The position numbers and the translations under genes are program-made. The notes beneath the pieces were generated by a model, which was not told the DNA's origin, made no database searches, and was given only the letters and a program-made list of their open reading frames with translations. Below are positions 32,113 to 43,350 of a DNA stretch of 64,000 nt, piece after piece. Every line of letters starts with the position of its first letter. Within the stretch, counting starts at the first letter, position 1. The DNA lies in contig CM050449.1 of assembly GCA_027563935.2 (NCBI GenBank), positions 53,399,949 to 53,463,948 of the forward strand. Direction: 5' to 3'. Source of the DNA: Costus lasius (taxonomy: Eukaryota > Streptophyta > Magnoliopsida > Zingiberales > Costaceae).

Positions 32113-33420
32113 CTACTGAGTCACTGCATAAACCCTTGCTGGAGCTGTAGATTGCTGTTGAAATCGTCTCTGTGGCATCTGATTAATCTGACCAGTTCTC
32201 TCCTGATAAGTCCTAGGTCTAGAGCTCTGTTGGTAACTTTGTTGATGGCTCTGCTGATAACTTTGCTGTGGGGGTTGAAATCCTCTTCGTGGGCAATCTA
32301 CCTTATAATGACCCCAACCTTTGCAATAGTTGCACTGAATCTCATTGGAAGGGCATACATTAGCCAAATGTCCTTCTTGATTACACTTAAAGCATTTTCT
32401 CACAGACCCTGCTGAATTAAAGCTTGGTGCATACGAAGAATGTACAGGTCTCTGATGGCTATTAAATACTGCTCTTGATCTTTTCCCTCTATTATCATAG
32501 GTTTCTGTCTCTACTAATCTAGTTGTCTGGCTTACTTTTCTCTTTTCTGCTAATTCTTGTACCTCTTCAATTTGTTTTTCTTTAGCCACATCTATTAAAG
32601 AAGCCTCTATCCTGAATGCTGTATTTACCACTGCCAGAAAACTATCTAAGGAAATAGTGTTCATCTGTTCCTTTATTGTATGGTGTAATCCTTTAATAAA
32701 AATTTGACATTTTCTCCTTTCAGTGGTTACTAACTCTGGAAATAAATCTGACAATCTTTCAAAATTAGTTACATAAATATTTACTGTCATTTTCCCTTAT
32801 TTTAAATTTAGAAATTCTCGCATTTGGCTATCCTGAAAAGATTCTGAAAAATATTTCTCGAAAAATGCATCTCTAAAATCAGTCCAAGAGATATGGTCAT
32901 TTCCAAAAGTAACTCTCATTCCAGACCACCATGTCCCAGCTCTATCAGATAAGAAATATGTGGCCAATTCTACCTTCTGCTCATCTGGACACCCTAATGC
33001 TCTAAAGGTTTGCTCTACTTTTAGTAACCAATCTCTAGCAGCCCAAGGGTCAGTAGTTCCTCCAAAATCACGAAATCGATCTTTTCCTAACTGTGAGAAT
33101 TGCATCAGCATATTAGCTGACCTAACTGGTTGGTTTACTATTGGTTGTGGTGCTAACGATGGAGAAGAAGATTCACCCTCATCCCTTACTGCTGCTGGTA
33201 CTACAGGGGAAGCATGTGGTGCTGCTTCTAAGGGTACTGAGGCTTCATACCCACTTCTTCTTCTGGTAGGGGCCCTAGGTAAGTTTTGAGGTAACTGTAC
33301 TTCAGCTTCAGGAGAATTTCTAGCTTCTCCAATACTATGAGCACTCACCCTCTGACTTCCACGTCCACGTCCTCTACTTCCTTGACTTGGAATTGCTCTG
33401 CCTCTAGTTCTTGGTGCCAT
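32113..33420 (-). pseudogene. gypsy (chromovirus-like) gag of D with one in-frame stop
   Basis: Capsid/nucleocapsid polyprotein of about 435 codons. The start at 33420 begins Met-Ala-Pro-Arg-Thr-Arg-Gly. A low-complexity Arg/Gly/Ser/Pro N-terminus (1-100) precedes the retrotransposon gag domain (about 110-270), with Trp-Leu, Tyr-Phe-Leu, Ala-Gly-Thr-Trp-Trp and Phe-Phe-Glu-Lys-Tyr-Phe landmarks. TAA at 32797-32799 interrupts the frame where related gags have Gln; the same frame continues to 32113. Two CCHC zinc knuckles follow (Cys-Phe-Lys-Cys and Cys-Asn-Tyr-Cys, both CX2CX4HX4C), then a Gln-rich tail. It ends where protease would begin in an autonomous relative. If the stop were read through or absent elsewhere, the product could package the RNA, with enzymes supplied in trans. 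Confidence 0.92.
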
Positions 33421-33588
33421 CCTGTCAACAGAATAACATGTTATATAATAATTGTTTACCTATTCATTTATTTCAACCTTAACCCAAACTCAGTCCCGAG
33501 GTTCCTATATCCTTAGGTTTTCTTACCGAACCTATAGCTCTGACCTGTGGGTTATGGGCCCACAGAAACTTATACCTCTGAACCTGCC

Positions 33589-33598
33589 TCTGATACCA
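33589..33598 (-). promoter_or_regulatory. primer-binding site of D (tRNA-Met initiator type)
   Basis: TGGTATCAGA on the minus strand, seven bases inside the 5' LTR end at 33606. Confidence 0.85.
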
Positions 33599-35752
33599 TT
33601 TAAATTGTCACGCCCCGGCGGAAGCCGGCTATTTCTAGCTCAGGGTTCCCCAGGGAGTAACAATATTGATAGGAACCAGAGAACTACAATAATCCAATAT
33701 CATTTATTTAATAAACAATCCAATCTTAACATCTACAGTTTTATAACACAATATCTGAATACAACTATCCAAATTATCAATTGAATAAAATACAAAAGGC
33801 AACTATCTCAACTCGGGCTGGTATCTGCTATCTACTCTATCCCTCCCAAAAACTAACTCTGTACCTGGAAGAGAAACATAGGGGGTTAGCAAAAATGCTA
33901 AGTAGGAATCAACAAACATGGTGAGGGAATCAAATAACAGGACAATACAATAACTGAAACAATGATATACAATTAATATAAGAATGTCGTGCAAATCATC
34001 AAGCTGGCCAACAGATCTCACTTAAGAGCCGCACTCATTTTCAGAGTGTTTCCACTGTTGCTCATGCAATGGAACGACTGTCCTAAACAGCCCGGAGTGT
34101 TGCGTCCAACACTGACATCCGTAGTATTGTCCTCAAAACAACTGACGGTGCCGTACCGGCATCTCAGATAGTCCGATGCGCGTCGGAACTATAACTCAGA
34201 TAAACAAGCCACTGGAGAATAAATCATCCAGGTCAGAGATCAATATATATCACGACTTTATTATCACAGATTTACAACGGTTTCACATACTCATATGTCA
34301 ATATCTCAGATACACAATTGTTCAATCAGGCTCATAAGCCAATATATCAGATATCTCAAAATAGGTTTGTTAACCATTTATACAGAAGCAGAATATGACC
34401 AAATAAACAAGATAATTGAAGTCAACAGGAATTCAGAAACAAATCAAGCAGATGAAGCAATCAGATATCAGTGTCAATCAATTCTATCATATGCATCATA
34501 TATCAAACAAAAGGATTAAGTAGCAAATCCTATTATTGACACTGTAAGAAAGGAGTAGGTAAGATTCCTACCTCAATCGCTATTATTCTGAATCCTTTTG
34601 AAAAGTCAATAATTGTTTATCAAACGATGCAAGCCGATTATTGGATCAACCACTCTATAACATGAATTTGTACATGAACTCTATCATTAAACATTCTAAT
34701 TTGAAAACCAAAACTACCAACAGGTAGAACATAACCCTAAACCTAGAGAACCAGTCTCAGATCATATGAACTGAACCTAAAACCCACTGAACCGGACAGA
34801 ATTGCACTGAACCGATCAAATTCACCCTGAACCAAGTTAAACCGAGACTTCTAACTTAAATTACACAAAATATAAAACTCATATAAAGCTATACAGACTA
34901 CCATTAGATAGGGAATTTCATTACCTTTCCAACGGCTACCTGAACCGGCCCGGATTCAACCGAATCAGGGTCGAACCGGTCGAAAATCAAGAACTGACCC
35001 GAAAACCGAATTGAACCGCTCAATCCAATTGAACCGGTTTTAAATCGATTTCAACATAGCCGACGGTTTATTTCTAAATAAACCGCCAAACCCTAAATTG
35101 AACCTGGTCCAGCCATTCGAACCGCGCCGCCCGATAACGCCACCGGGCAAGGCCGCCGGACTTGCGTCCGCTGCTTGCGCCGGCGAGCTCCCGAGGGCGC
35201 GTCGAAGATCCGATCACCGCCAAACTTCGCCAGTAGACTCCGGACAACGAGGCGAGGATCCACGACCAGTTGCGGCGAGGTTTCGACGCATGGTCGAACC
35301 ACCCGAAACGACAGCAGGTATCGACGGTGGCGCCGCCGCCGTCGATACACAAAACATACCCAAACCCAAACGGAACTTCACTAAAACTTCACAGAAGCCT
35401 ACATACCTTGCTACGACGATGTATCGTAGCCCAGAACACAGAGATCGCCATCGATGAAGGCGCTGGATGGCTGGAACACGAGGCGGCGCCGCTAGAACTC
35501 CGGCGACTGGTTCGAGTGCTATTTCTCCTTCCTGGCGGCGCTTCGAGGGGTGAAGATGTTCAAGGGTTCGAATCGAATCCACGAGAGTAGAAGCCCCATT
35601 ATATAGAGGCAAGACGCGTTCCATACGGCGAGAACGCGGCGGCGAGTAAATCGTCGAGATCCGCGGGGAAGACGACAGGTTGACTCGGTCCCCAAAATCA
35701 AATATAAACTTAACTCAATTATATTAAACCCGATATTATATTAGAAATGCAA

Positions 35753-35827
35753 ATTGACTGGGTGGTTAGACGGAGTCGTTCGCGATCGCGCGACCGCGGT
35801 TCGAATCCCCGCGGACGCGGTTTTTTT
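35753..35827 (+). other. tRNA-like sequence 1 in D 5' LTR (A and B boxes, T run)
   Basis: A-box-like TGACTGGGTGG at 35755 and perfect B box GGTTCGAATCC at 35798-35808, 43 bp apart (tRNA-like geometry), followed by GCGG and a run of seven T (35821-35827) suitable as a Pol III terminator. The acceptor stem does not pair, so this is not a working tRNA gene. Confidence 0.55.
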
Positions 35828-35889
35828 GAAATAAAATCAATCAAATAAAAATAACTAAATGAAGCATGGTTTAATTTCAGAAACGAATA

Positions 35890-35955
35890 CTTAGCTTGGT
35901 GGTTGGGCGTTGAATCCAAACTCACGCGTCGTGGGTTCGATTCCCGAACGCGTTT
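35890..35955 (+). other. tRNA-like sequence 2 in D 5' LTR (A and B boxes)
   Basis: A-box-like TAGCTTGGTGG at 35892 and perfect B box GGTTCGATTCC at 35934-35944, 42 bp apart. No T run of four or more follows immediately. Same strand and spacing logic as the first, 137 bp downstream. Confidence 0.5.
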
Positions 35956-36072
35956 AACATTTCTAATTATTTATAACCCTTTAAAATTCCAAAAAAAAAT
36001 CCCAGAAAATTATAAAAATTCAAAAATATAAATTCTTAATTAAATTTTATAAATTAAGGTTATAACAGGGAT

Positions 36073-37171
36073 TCTACCTCCTTCCGTTGTTGCGGTGCCA
36101 ACCGCATGTTAGTTAGCGGCACCTTCTTCTTGCTGATTAACCCTATTGATTACGTTTCTATTCCTGTTCTGCTCTAGTCTTTATCCGTTGACATAAACTG
36201 CCTGTATGACACATGGTATGAGTATCGGTATTGCATGCTAGTCTGTAGAGATAGCTGGTATGAGTTATGTTATACGTATGTATGAGGGATGAATGTCTAG
36301 CGATAGATACTTCAGTGTACCTCGATGTACTGCCTGTGAGATTTCTGTTGAGACGCTGTGTGATCATCTCTGTGATAGATTGACCGAGAGAGTCCGATGT
36401 TATGGGCTTGAGGTCTGTTATCAGCCCAGTGAGGGGTTGTACTGAGTGTAGGACGCTACATTAGCGGGCTGTCGACGGACAGTTGTCTCTAGTGTAGGAC
36501 GCTACACTAACGGGCTGTCAGTAGGGACCACTCTATTTTATAGAGTTGCGGGTCATGGACCACGGCTGTACCAGCTCCCAGTATTATCTGTCTGAGGACA
36601 CGTATACTGATACATATTTGAGTTTGACTATACGATATACGGGACATGTAGAGTTACTGTGGCAATCTGGTAAACCCTTACACTCTGATCATGCACCATG
36701 TGATTTGTTGTATCCCTACTTAGCCTCCGGCTAACCCCCCTTTGTTTTGCTTCCAGGTTCAGGCGCGGCTCCTTTGGGGGCAGATTAGATAGATAGCTTG
36801 GTGACTACCAGTCTGGTTTAGTTTTGCATCTGTCGGTCTGTGGTTTATTATGTTTATGTTATGTTGGACTCTGTTGACTGCTGCGCTGGTCGTGTATCTG
36901 TTGGTTCTGTTGACCGCTGCGCCGGTCATGTTATCTATTGGTTTGTCGACCGCTGCGCCGGTCCTGTTGTTGTTATTTCTGTTGACCGCTGCGCCGGTCT
37001 TGTTTCAGTATTATTGCTTTTGGATATTTAAGGTCGGGCTGGCCTCTGGTTATGTTATTTTATTCAGTCTGTACCTTTCGGTTGTTAGGATTGATTTGAT
37101 AGGTACAGTGTTGTGCGTCCCGAGGTCCGGGATTCCCGGCGCGGGTTCCGGGTGGATTTTGGGGCATAACA
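36073..37171 (+). repeat. E, second part of the solo LTR
   Basis: Continuation of E after D. Contains a direct repeat of AGTGTAGGACGCTACA (36445 and 36491) and a 36-bp-period minisatellite (36873-37016). Ends GGATTTTGGGGCATAACA. Confidence 0.82.
36873..37016 (+). repeat. 36-bp minisatellite in E (four units)
   Basis: GTTGACCGCTGCGCCGGTC or close variants start at 36873, 36909, 36945 and 36981, exactly 36 bp apart, each followed by 17 variable, T-rich bases. Confidence 0.9.
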
Positions 37172-37464
37172 GCTTTTCTCTCTGATAATTCCGTTTTCAG
37201 TTTCCAATTGCTATTTTTCACCAATTCGATTAGCCTAGATAGTAAGAAATCAATTATTCAGTACTTGATAACGAATGTCTCTGTGGGATCGATATTTTCT
37301 TTATTACTTCGAGTATTCATGCACTTGTGGACACTACAAGTTTAGCGACAAGTTTTTGGAGCCGTATCAGGGGGTGACAGTTCCCTGTGCGCCAAATAAG
37401 TTTTGGCTGCGACACCTTAAATTTGTCTACCTACTTGTATCTATAAGTGTGTCCTTTTGGATCA
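37172..37464 (+). repeat. G1 5' LTR, terminal part
   Basis: Resumes with the GCTTT target copy and runs to ...CCTTTTGGATCA. Matches 50204-50501 of the 3' LTR. Contains a PBS-like stretch CAAGTTTTTGGAGCCGTATC at about 37349-37368. Confidence 0.88.
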
Positions 37465-37475
37465 CATCAAGTTTT

Positions 37476-37494
37476 TGGCGTCGTTGCCGGGGAC
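37476..37494 (+). promoter_or_regulatory. primer-binding site of G1 (tRNA-Asp type)
   Basis: TGGCGTCGTTGCCGGGGAC, 11 bp inside the LTR end. It differs by one base from TGGCGCCGTTGCCGGGGA, the PBS known for Athila and related gypsy elements. Confidence 0.85.
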
Positions 37495-37587
37495 CTTAGC
37501 TTTTATCAATATTGAAGATATTGAGATTATTGCTAGATTAGGTTTATTTACTGTTTACTATTTATTTTCTATTTTTCTTGAAATCAC

Positions 37588-38340
37588 TTGATCTATCTAC
37601 TTTGCATGTGTGGGAGTCTTAGGTCAGGACCACTTGTTCTATTGGATCCTGAAATCAATAAAACATTAAGAGTGCGCAGGAAATTGAGATTAGAAGAAGG
37701 ATTGCAAGAGACATCCCAACCAGAGTTACAAGAAGAAATATTAGAGATGGGAGACAATCAGAACAATCAAAGAACACTTAGGGACTATGCAGCCCCTAAT
37801 CCTCAAGAAATCCATTCTAGCATTGCTAGACCAGCAATAGAGGCCAACAATTTCAAGATTAAGCCTGCTTTTATTTCAATGATTCAACAGAACCAGTTTG
37901 GAGGATCTCCACTAGAGGATCCCAACCAACACTTGTCCTTATTTCTAGAATTATGCGATACTATTAAATTTAATGGTGTTTCTAACGACGCTTTGAAACT
38001 AAGACTTTTTCCTTTTTCTCTTAGGGACCGGGCAAAGATATGGCTTCAATCATAACCAACCGGTACCTTCACAACCTGGAACCAACTGCAAAATTCCTTC
38101 TTGACAAAATACTTCCCTTCAAGCAAGATAATTCAGTTGAGAAATCAAATTACAAACTTTCAACAAAGAGATGGGGAGTCATTCAGTGAGGCCTGGGAGA
38201 GATTCAACGAATTACAGCGGAAGTGTCCTCACCATAGCATTGAAGATTGGAGTTTATTGCAAACCTTTTACTATGCTTTATCAAATAACACCAAATTAAT
38301 TGTGGATGCTGCTGCAGGTGGAGCTCTTATTGAAGGTACC
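37588..38340 (+). pseudogene. G1 gag, N-terminal part (Athila-type)
   Basis: First third of the Athila-type gag. Landmarks are Arg-Thr-Leu-Arg-Asp-Tyr-Ala-Ala-Pro and Arg-Pro-Ala-Ile-Glu-Ala-Asn-Asn-Phe, then the gag core with Leu-Phe-Pro-Phe-Ser-Leu-Arg-Asp-Arg-Ala-Lys and Trp-Leu. TAA at 38053-38055 breaks the frame in the core; the same frame reopens at once and continues through Lys-Tyr-Phe-Pro and Glu-Ala-Trp-Glu-Arg-Phe. It is cut at 38340 by a family-A solo LTR. The true start may be the Met at 37588 or the one at 37747; upstream residues look family-like, so the earlier one is given. Confidence 0.87.
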
Positions 38341-40023
38341 CCTTTCAGTGAGGGGGGCGAAACCCTAAGTGGGGGCGCATGTAAAACTTTGATAGCGGAA
38401 GCAATGATTTTAGGGTTTCATAAGATCGCATATAGTTCATATGATCAACTTGTATAAAAACTTGCAAAGATCGACAAGTGATCTTACCAACGCCATTAGA
38501 TTGGGTGGCGGCTTGGAAATGAGAGAACGAAATGGTTCTCCTCCAAAGATGACGCACACAAGACGATGGATCGGCTACTTCTTGTTGCTCCATGTGCTAG
38601 CAAGGATCTCCAAGTGTCCTTGTCGAATGGAAGGGGAGTTGAGATGATCTCTCACTTGAGCAAACTCTCTCCAAGGCGTGAACAACCACTTCCACACGAG
38701 AGCAAGCGACGAGAATAGGAGAGGGGCGACAAGAGATGCGTTCCACTCAAAAACGTGGAGGCGTGGCTACTAAAAATAGCTAGCCTTATTCTCTTATGCG
38801 ATCATGTGTTCATGTACCCACGAACCAATCGCATTTTTCTCTCCTCAATGAACCATGCGCTCACATAATAAGTTGGTTCATTTTTGGGTTGGTTCAAAGA
38901 CCAATTAACCCAAGCCATATGGTCTAGATCACAATAAACCCTAAGGTTCAAGATCTAACCGTTCATCTCTTGATGCTCCTGATCTCACCGATCTAGCATC
39001 CAATCTCTCAATCGAAGCTTACCGATCTCAAGCCCTAATCAATCAAACATGATCAGACTAGATCTCACTTACAATCAGAGTTTAAATCCCTTTAAACTGA
39101 ACCCAAACAATTCAGTCCACACGATCTGACTTAAGTAAACCATATCATCAAATTGTGCGACCCTAAGGGTTTCCTTTAAATGTTGGTAACGATAACTTAC
39201 GTTATCATGATCAGTGAGGGGTATCTAGCAACACATCACTGTCTCCCGATATAAAGGAAAGAGTCTTCCAAGACTACACCCAAACCACAGCACAAGTGTG
39301 AATCCACTTCACTAGGCATACATGTTTCCTTTGCCACTGGATGTTCTTATTGGACAAGCGTGTCAAGCCTGTAGCTCCAATATGATGAGCATGATTAGAT
39401 CAGATGAACATAGTCACCTGGGTATGGCCATACACTTTCTCAATCATCTCATCCAGGGGGGCCCCTTTAGAACATCACACTCCAATCAAGGAGACGGCAA
39501 TCCTATATCTATCACTAGTGTCCTAACCTGACTCATGATCATTATCCAAGATAGTCTATAACCATTATGTTTCAAATGATATTGAACTACCTCAAAACAA
39601 TGACAATCATCATTTAGAAACACAAGTGATCTCAAGTCAGAGGACATGTGCCACTTGTCGCAAACAAGGATTATTCACATTGTGACAAGCAATTGAATAT
39701 CCTAGTAGGGTCTGTCCAGTACATCCAATGTACCCATGAGTCTATATCTTATTCCATGCTCGAAGCATCCTATAAGATTAGAACACATATTAGTCTCAAT
39801 CATATCAAGGCTGTCTCATGTTCACCAAGATATCTCGACTAAGGACATATAGCATGTCAGCCTAGCTGAACAGCTTTGAGACATTATTCAGAAGCACACT
39901 TATTGCAGCAGACAATGTAACAAACTGAATAACAACCATTGCCTTTATAAACATAAGAGTTTATACATGATACTGAAAGAATCCCAAGGCCTCAAACATT
40001 AGCCTTAAGGGCATACCCCAACA
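38341..40023 (-). mobile_element. family-A copia solo LTR in G1 gag (1683 bp)
   Basis: Plus strand starts TGAAGGTACCCC and ends ATACCCCAACA, the family-A LTR on the minus strand with no internal region. Flanked by CTTAT at 38336-38340 and 40024-40028, so it arose by insertion of a full element followed by LTR-LTR recombination. The gag reading frame continues across it once one CTTAT copy is discounted. Confidence 0.95.
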
Positions 40024-40617
40024 CTTATGAGCAAAACACCTGATGATGCCTTCAGATTGCTAGAAGAGATGGCACTGAATCACAATCAATGGAATACCGA
40101 GAGAGGAGTACTTTACAAGCCTTCTCAAAGTAAGGGTGATGGTGATGGATGGAGATCTTTAGCAGAGAAGGTAGACTTTTTGTGCAGTAAGTTTAATTCT
40201 ATGCAGACTGCTTCTGTTTCCTCTATCACTTGTGAAATTTGTGGCAATGATGGTCATTCTGCTGAATATTGTAGAATAGTTATTGATCAGGGTAATGAAC
40301 ATGTGAATGCCATAGGGAATTATAATCAAAGTAGACCTAATGATCCCTATTCTAGTACATATAACCTTGGATGGAGAAATCACCCCAACCTTTCATGGAA
40401 AAACAATAACAATGTAGGGTGAAACACTGAAAACAAAGGATATCAAAGACCAAACCAGAATCAAAATCAAAATCAGAATTCAAATATAGAATCCATGTTT
40501 GAAAAAATAATGGCCAGTCAAAATCAGTTTATGTTAAGTCAAGATAGAAAAATTGGAGAGTTTATATTTAAGCAAGACCAACTTATGTTAAATCAAAATA
40601 GACAAATTGAAGAATTT
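40024..40617 (+). pseudogene. G1 gag, central part with zinc knuckle
   Basis: Continuation of gag after the solo LTR. A helical Pro-Asp-Asp-Ala-Phe-Arg-Leu-Leu-Glu-Glu-Met-Ala segment is followed by one CCHC knuckle, Cys-Glu-Ile-Cys-X4-His-X4-Cys (40231-40272), as in Athila gag, then Asn-rich sequence. TGA at 40420-40422 breaks the frame, after which the same frame continues with Asn/Gln-rich sequence up to 40617, where solo LTR F is inserted. Confidence 0.87.
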
Positions 40618-43350
40618 TGTCACACCCTTAGATAACAACATCCATAAAAGATAATCATACGACATAATTTTTCGCAAGATCGACAATCAATATCAAGTTC
40701 AATGCCTTGAACAATAAAATAAGTGATATAATGTCATTATCCAAGTTGCAACAGAAAAATATCCATTCCATCAAAAACTTTTACCCAAGCAGAGTAGAGT
40801 CATACAATCTCAAAATCTAAGAACTAAAACATGCTACCAACATAAGCCATTGCAATCAACATTCAAAACTAGTAACATACTCCTCAAAACAAGTCTCATG
40901 ACAACTCTTAATACAAGTCTTTTATGGAGCATACAATGTTTTCCAAGATTACAAAGTCTCATGATTTAGCCAAAATTCCAAAATGAGCTTCCAAAACTTT
41001 CAAACTTCTGCCCACAATGCGTAGCCAAGCTAATCTGCAATAAGGGTTAGTGCAAGCAAGAATGAGCATAAATTACCCAGCAAGTAATCCCAAAGGCTAA
41101 GGGAAAATGAACTAAGGAGGATAAACATATCAACGAAATAGTCAACATAATAAAGACATAATGAAAGATAACAGAATTTCCCCTTGAGCACATGAATTGG
41201 ATAGGGAAAACAAGATAGCCATACATTCCTTAGATAAGGCATTCGGGTCACAAGTAGTCATTAATTATCATTGAGCATTCATATCACAGTAATCATTTAT
41301 CATTGTTGTGCATTCATATCATGAGTAGTCATGGATCATAGATGTGGGGGAGATAATCATAATTCAAAATTCCTTCCACGTCTGGAAGTTGAACCCATCC
41401 TCGTCAAGAGAGAGCAAACAAAAGCTAGCTAGAGCATCTTAGGGCTCTTCATACAAATAGATAGAGGGATTCAAGCAGTGGCTCCCATGAATTCAAGAGG
41501 TGGCCCCCACCTTTTTAGGGGTGTGGCACTTTGCTCCATGTAGCACTTTCCTCCACAACTATCATGATATAGTGGGATTCAAGAGGTGGCTCCCATGAAT
41601 TCAAGAGGTGGCCCCCACCTTTTTAGGGGTGTGGCACTGTGCTCCATGTAGCCCTTTGCTCCCAACTACCATATGAGAAGTGAGACTCAAGAGGTGGCCC
41701 CCACCTTTTTAGGGGTGTGGCACTTTGCTCCCACAACTCCTTTGAATGGAGGGATTCAAGAGGTGGCCCCCACCTTTTTAGAGGTGTGGCACTTTGCTCC
41801 ACATCCATCCATAAATCTCTCATTTGGGTTCACACAAATTCTCCCCACAATATAGCTTTCATAAGAAGAATACCAAGACAATGAGCTTGAGCATAACATT
41901 GAAGATAAGATATAACATAAGTCATTGAACACAATATTTGTCATAGGGCATACCATGAGTTCATAGTCATGAATTAAGGCACAGGAAATAGATTCATAAT
42001 GATCTTCTTGCTTCTAGAATAATTTCAAGCTCAAAACACAATATCCACTTTGATGTTAAGCATGTTACCAAAACAGGGCAGATTCATCATATCAAATTTT
42101 GACTTATATTTTAGGTCGAATACTTAATCAAAAATAGTCAATATTATATTCAAAATGAATCTCTCTGACTCTAGTTTCCAATAAAACTGGTTTCACAAGA
42201 TTTTGAGTTGTAGGCAGGGAGATATGGGGGTTTGAACACAGAAAGGTCTGGATGTTAGATATTCAGAAAAAAAATAGATTAATATATATACTCGCAACAG
42301 ATGTTTCAGACCGAGTAAGTAATCTAAAATAATCAATATAATATTTAAAATTAAGCTATTTGAATCTACTTTCCAATAGAACTGAATTCTTCGGATTTGG
42401 AGTTATAGTCAGAGAGATATGAGCAGTCGAACATAGGAGGGTCAGAATTCCAGATTTCCAGAAAACAGCTTCGTATGTTAGGAATGTGACATACGTTTCA
42501 GAATGAATACCCAACCGAAATTAGGCAAAATGGTATTCTAAATGTAGCACTATGAGTGTACTTTCCAATGAGTCTAGTTTCACAAGATTTCGAACTATAC
42601 CTAGGGAGATATGAGGATTCGAACGCATAAAGGTTGAAAATCCAGATTTCCAGAAACTGATTTTGTATAGCTAGATTACAATACAGATTGAAATACGAAT
42701 ACAGCTCGGATATGGTCGATATTATATTCAAATTAAAGCAGAATGAATCTAGTTTCATACAAAATTTATTTCGTACGATTTGAATCTATAGGTCATGAGA
42801 TATTTGGGTTAAAGTACACAAAAGTCAGATTAGAGAATGCAGATTTCAGCAGAACAGGATTTTAAAACCCTATAAATATTTGAATCTGACCCCATAGAAA
42901 CGAATATCATGAGATTCAAAACCCAAATCAAGCATAGAAGACACAAGAGACATCGAAATTAGGTGAGGCATGGAGGAGGAACCAGATTAACGAAAACAAG
43001 AATAAGATTTACTTGCCTTAAGATGATGAAGTTCTACTCCCAATCCTTCCTCTTGGTGGCGGCTCCCTCCTAGGGTTCTTTCCAAACCAACGTGACCAGC
43101 CTTCTCCCCTTCCTATCACGATTTTTCCTCTCACATTATTAACCCTCAAGGCTTATGTGGCAAGCTTTTCCAAAAATGCCCCTTTTAAGACTCCAATAAG
43201 GACATTTAAGCCCATAGTACTAAGATACCATCATCACCCTAGAAAATAACAAGGTTTCAAGCATGTATAATTGACCAAGTAATATTATTTACCAAACTTA
43301 TTATTTGCATAACATCATAAGGGGGGTTTCATAAATTTTAGGGTATTACA
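40618..43350 (-). mobile_element. F: gypsy-type solo LTR in G1 gag (2733 bp)
   Basis: Plus strand starts TGTCACACCCTTAG and ends GGGTATTACA, flanked by AATTT at 40613-40617 and 43351-43355. No coding domain. Orientation is called minus because TGTAATACCC...GGGTGTGACA parallels D's LTR termini and a sense motif TACTTGCTGGGTAA lies near 41065-41085. Contains a minisatellite at 41466-41825; the rest is AT-rich and otherwise featureless. Confidence 0.9.
41466..41825 (+). repeat. minisatellite in F (108-bp and 69-bp units)
   Basis: Units starting at GGGATTCAAG or variants occur at 41466, 41574, 41682 and 41751 (108, 108 and 69 bp apart). Each contains AGGTGGCCCCCACCTTTTTA and GTGTGGCACTTTGCTCC; the last two units lack the middle part. 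AGGTGG/CCACCT can fold into a hairpin. Confidence 0.88.

Larger units (their letters stand above)
29533..36067 (-). mobile_element. D: complete gag-only (non-autonomous) gypsy retrotransposon, 6535 bp
   Basis: Minus-strand element: 5' LTR 33606-36067, PBS 33589-33598, gag 32113-33420, polypurine tract about 31993-32010, 3' LTR 29533-31992. TSD GGGAT at 29528-29532 and 36068-36072. The gag stop is followed within about 120 bp by the 3' LTR, so there is no room for pol. I count about 35-40 differences between the 2.46-kb LTRs (roughly 1.5%), so D is older than A2. It fits the described class of terminal-repeat retrotransposons carrying only a gag domain. Confidence 0.94.
33606..36067 (-). repeat. 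5' LTR of D (2462 bp)
   Basis: Same termini as the 3' LTR. TATA box at 35598-35609 (minus). GC-rich block about 35100-35560. The tRNA-like pair at 35753-35955 lies upstream of the TATA box, in the U3 region by position. Confidence 0.95.
28524..37171 (+). mobile_element. E: gypsy-type solo LTR inserted in G1 5' LTR (split by D)
   Basis: Starts TGTTACGGCCATG, ends GGGGCATAACA, flanked by GCTTT at 28519-28523 and 37172-37176. The intact pre-insertion site with a single GCTTT is visible in G1's 3' LTR at about 50204-50208, which confirms the boundaries. Without D it is about 2.1 kb with no internal coding region, so it is a solo LTR. Orientation is assigned plus because a CTACTTAGC...GCTAACCCCC motif near its 3' end (36717-36765) matches the same motif in D's sense orientation. 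Confidence 0.88.

Noticed and set aside
35753..35955. Two working tRNA genes.
   Set aside because: A and B boxes are present, but acceptor arms do not pair and the T stem of the first has a mismatch. Kept only as tRNA-like sequences.
36873..37016. Regularly spaced 19-bp repeats with variable 17-bp spacers, superficially CRISPR-like.
   Set aside because: Plant retrotransposon LTR context, only four units, spacers too short and T-rich with mutual similarity, and no cas genes. It is a minisatellite.
42240..42900. Repeated phrases such as GATTTCCAGAAA and GAGATATGAG suggesting a further tandem array.
   Set aside because: Spacing is irregular (roughly 170-230 bp) and similarity low; seen as degenerate internal duplication within F, not supported well enough to list.
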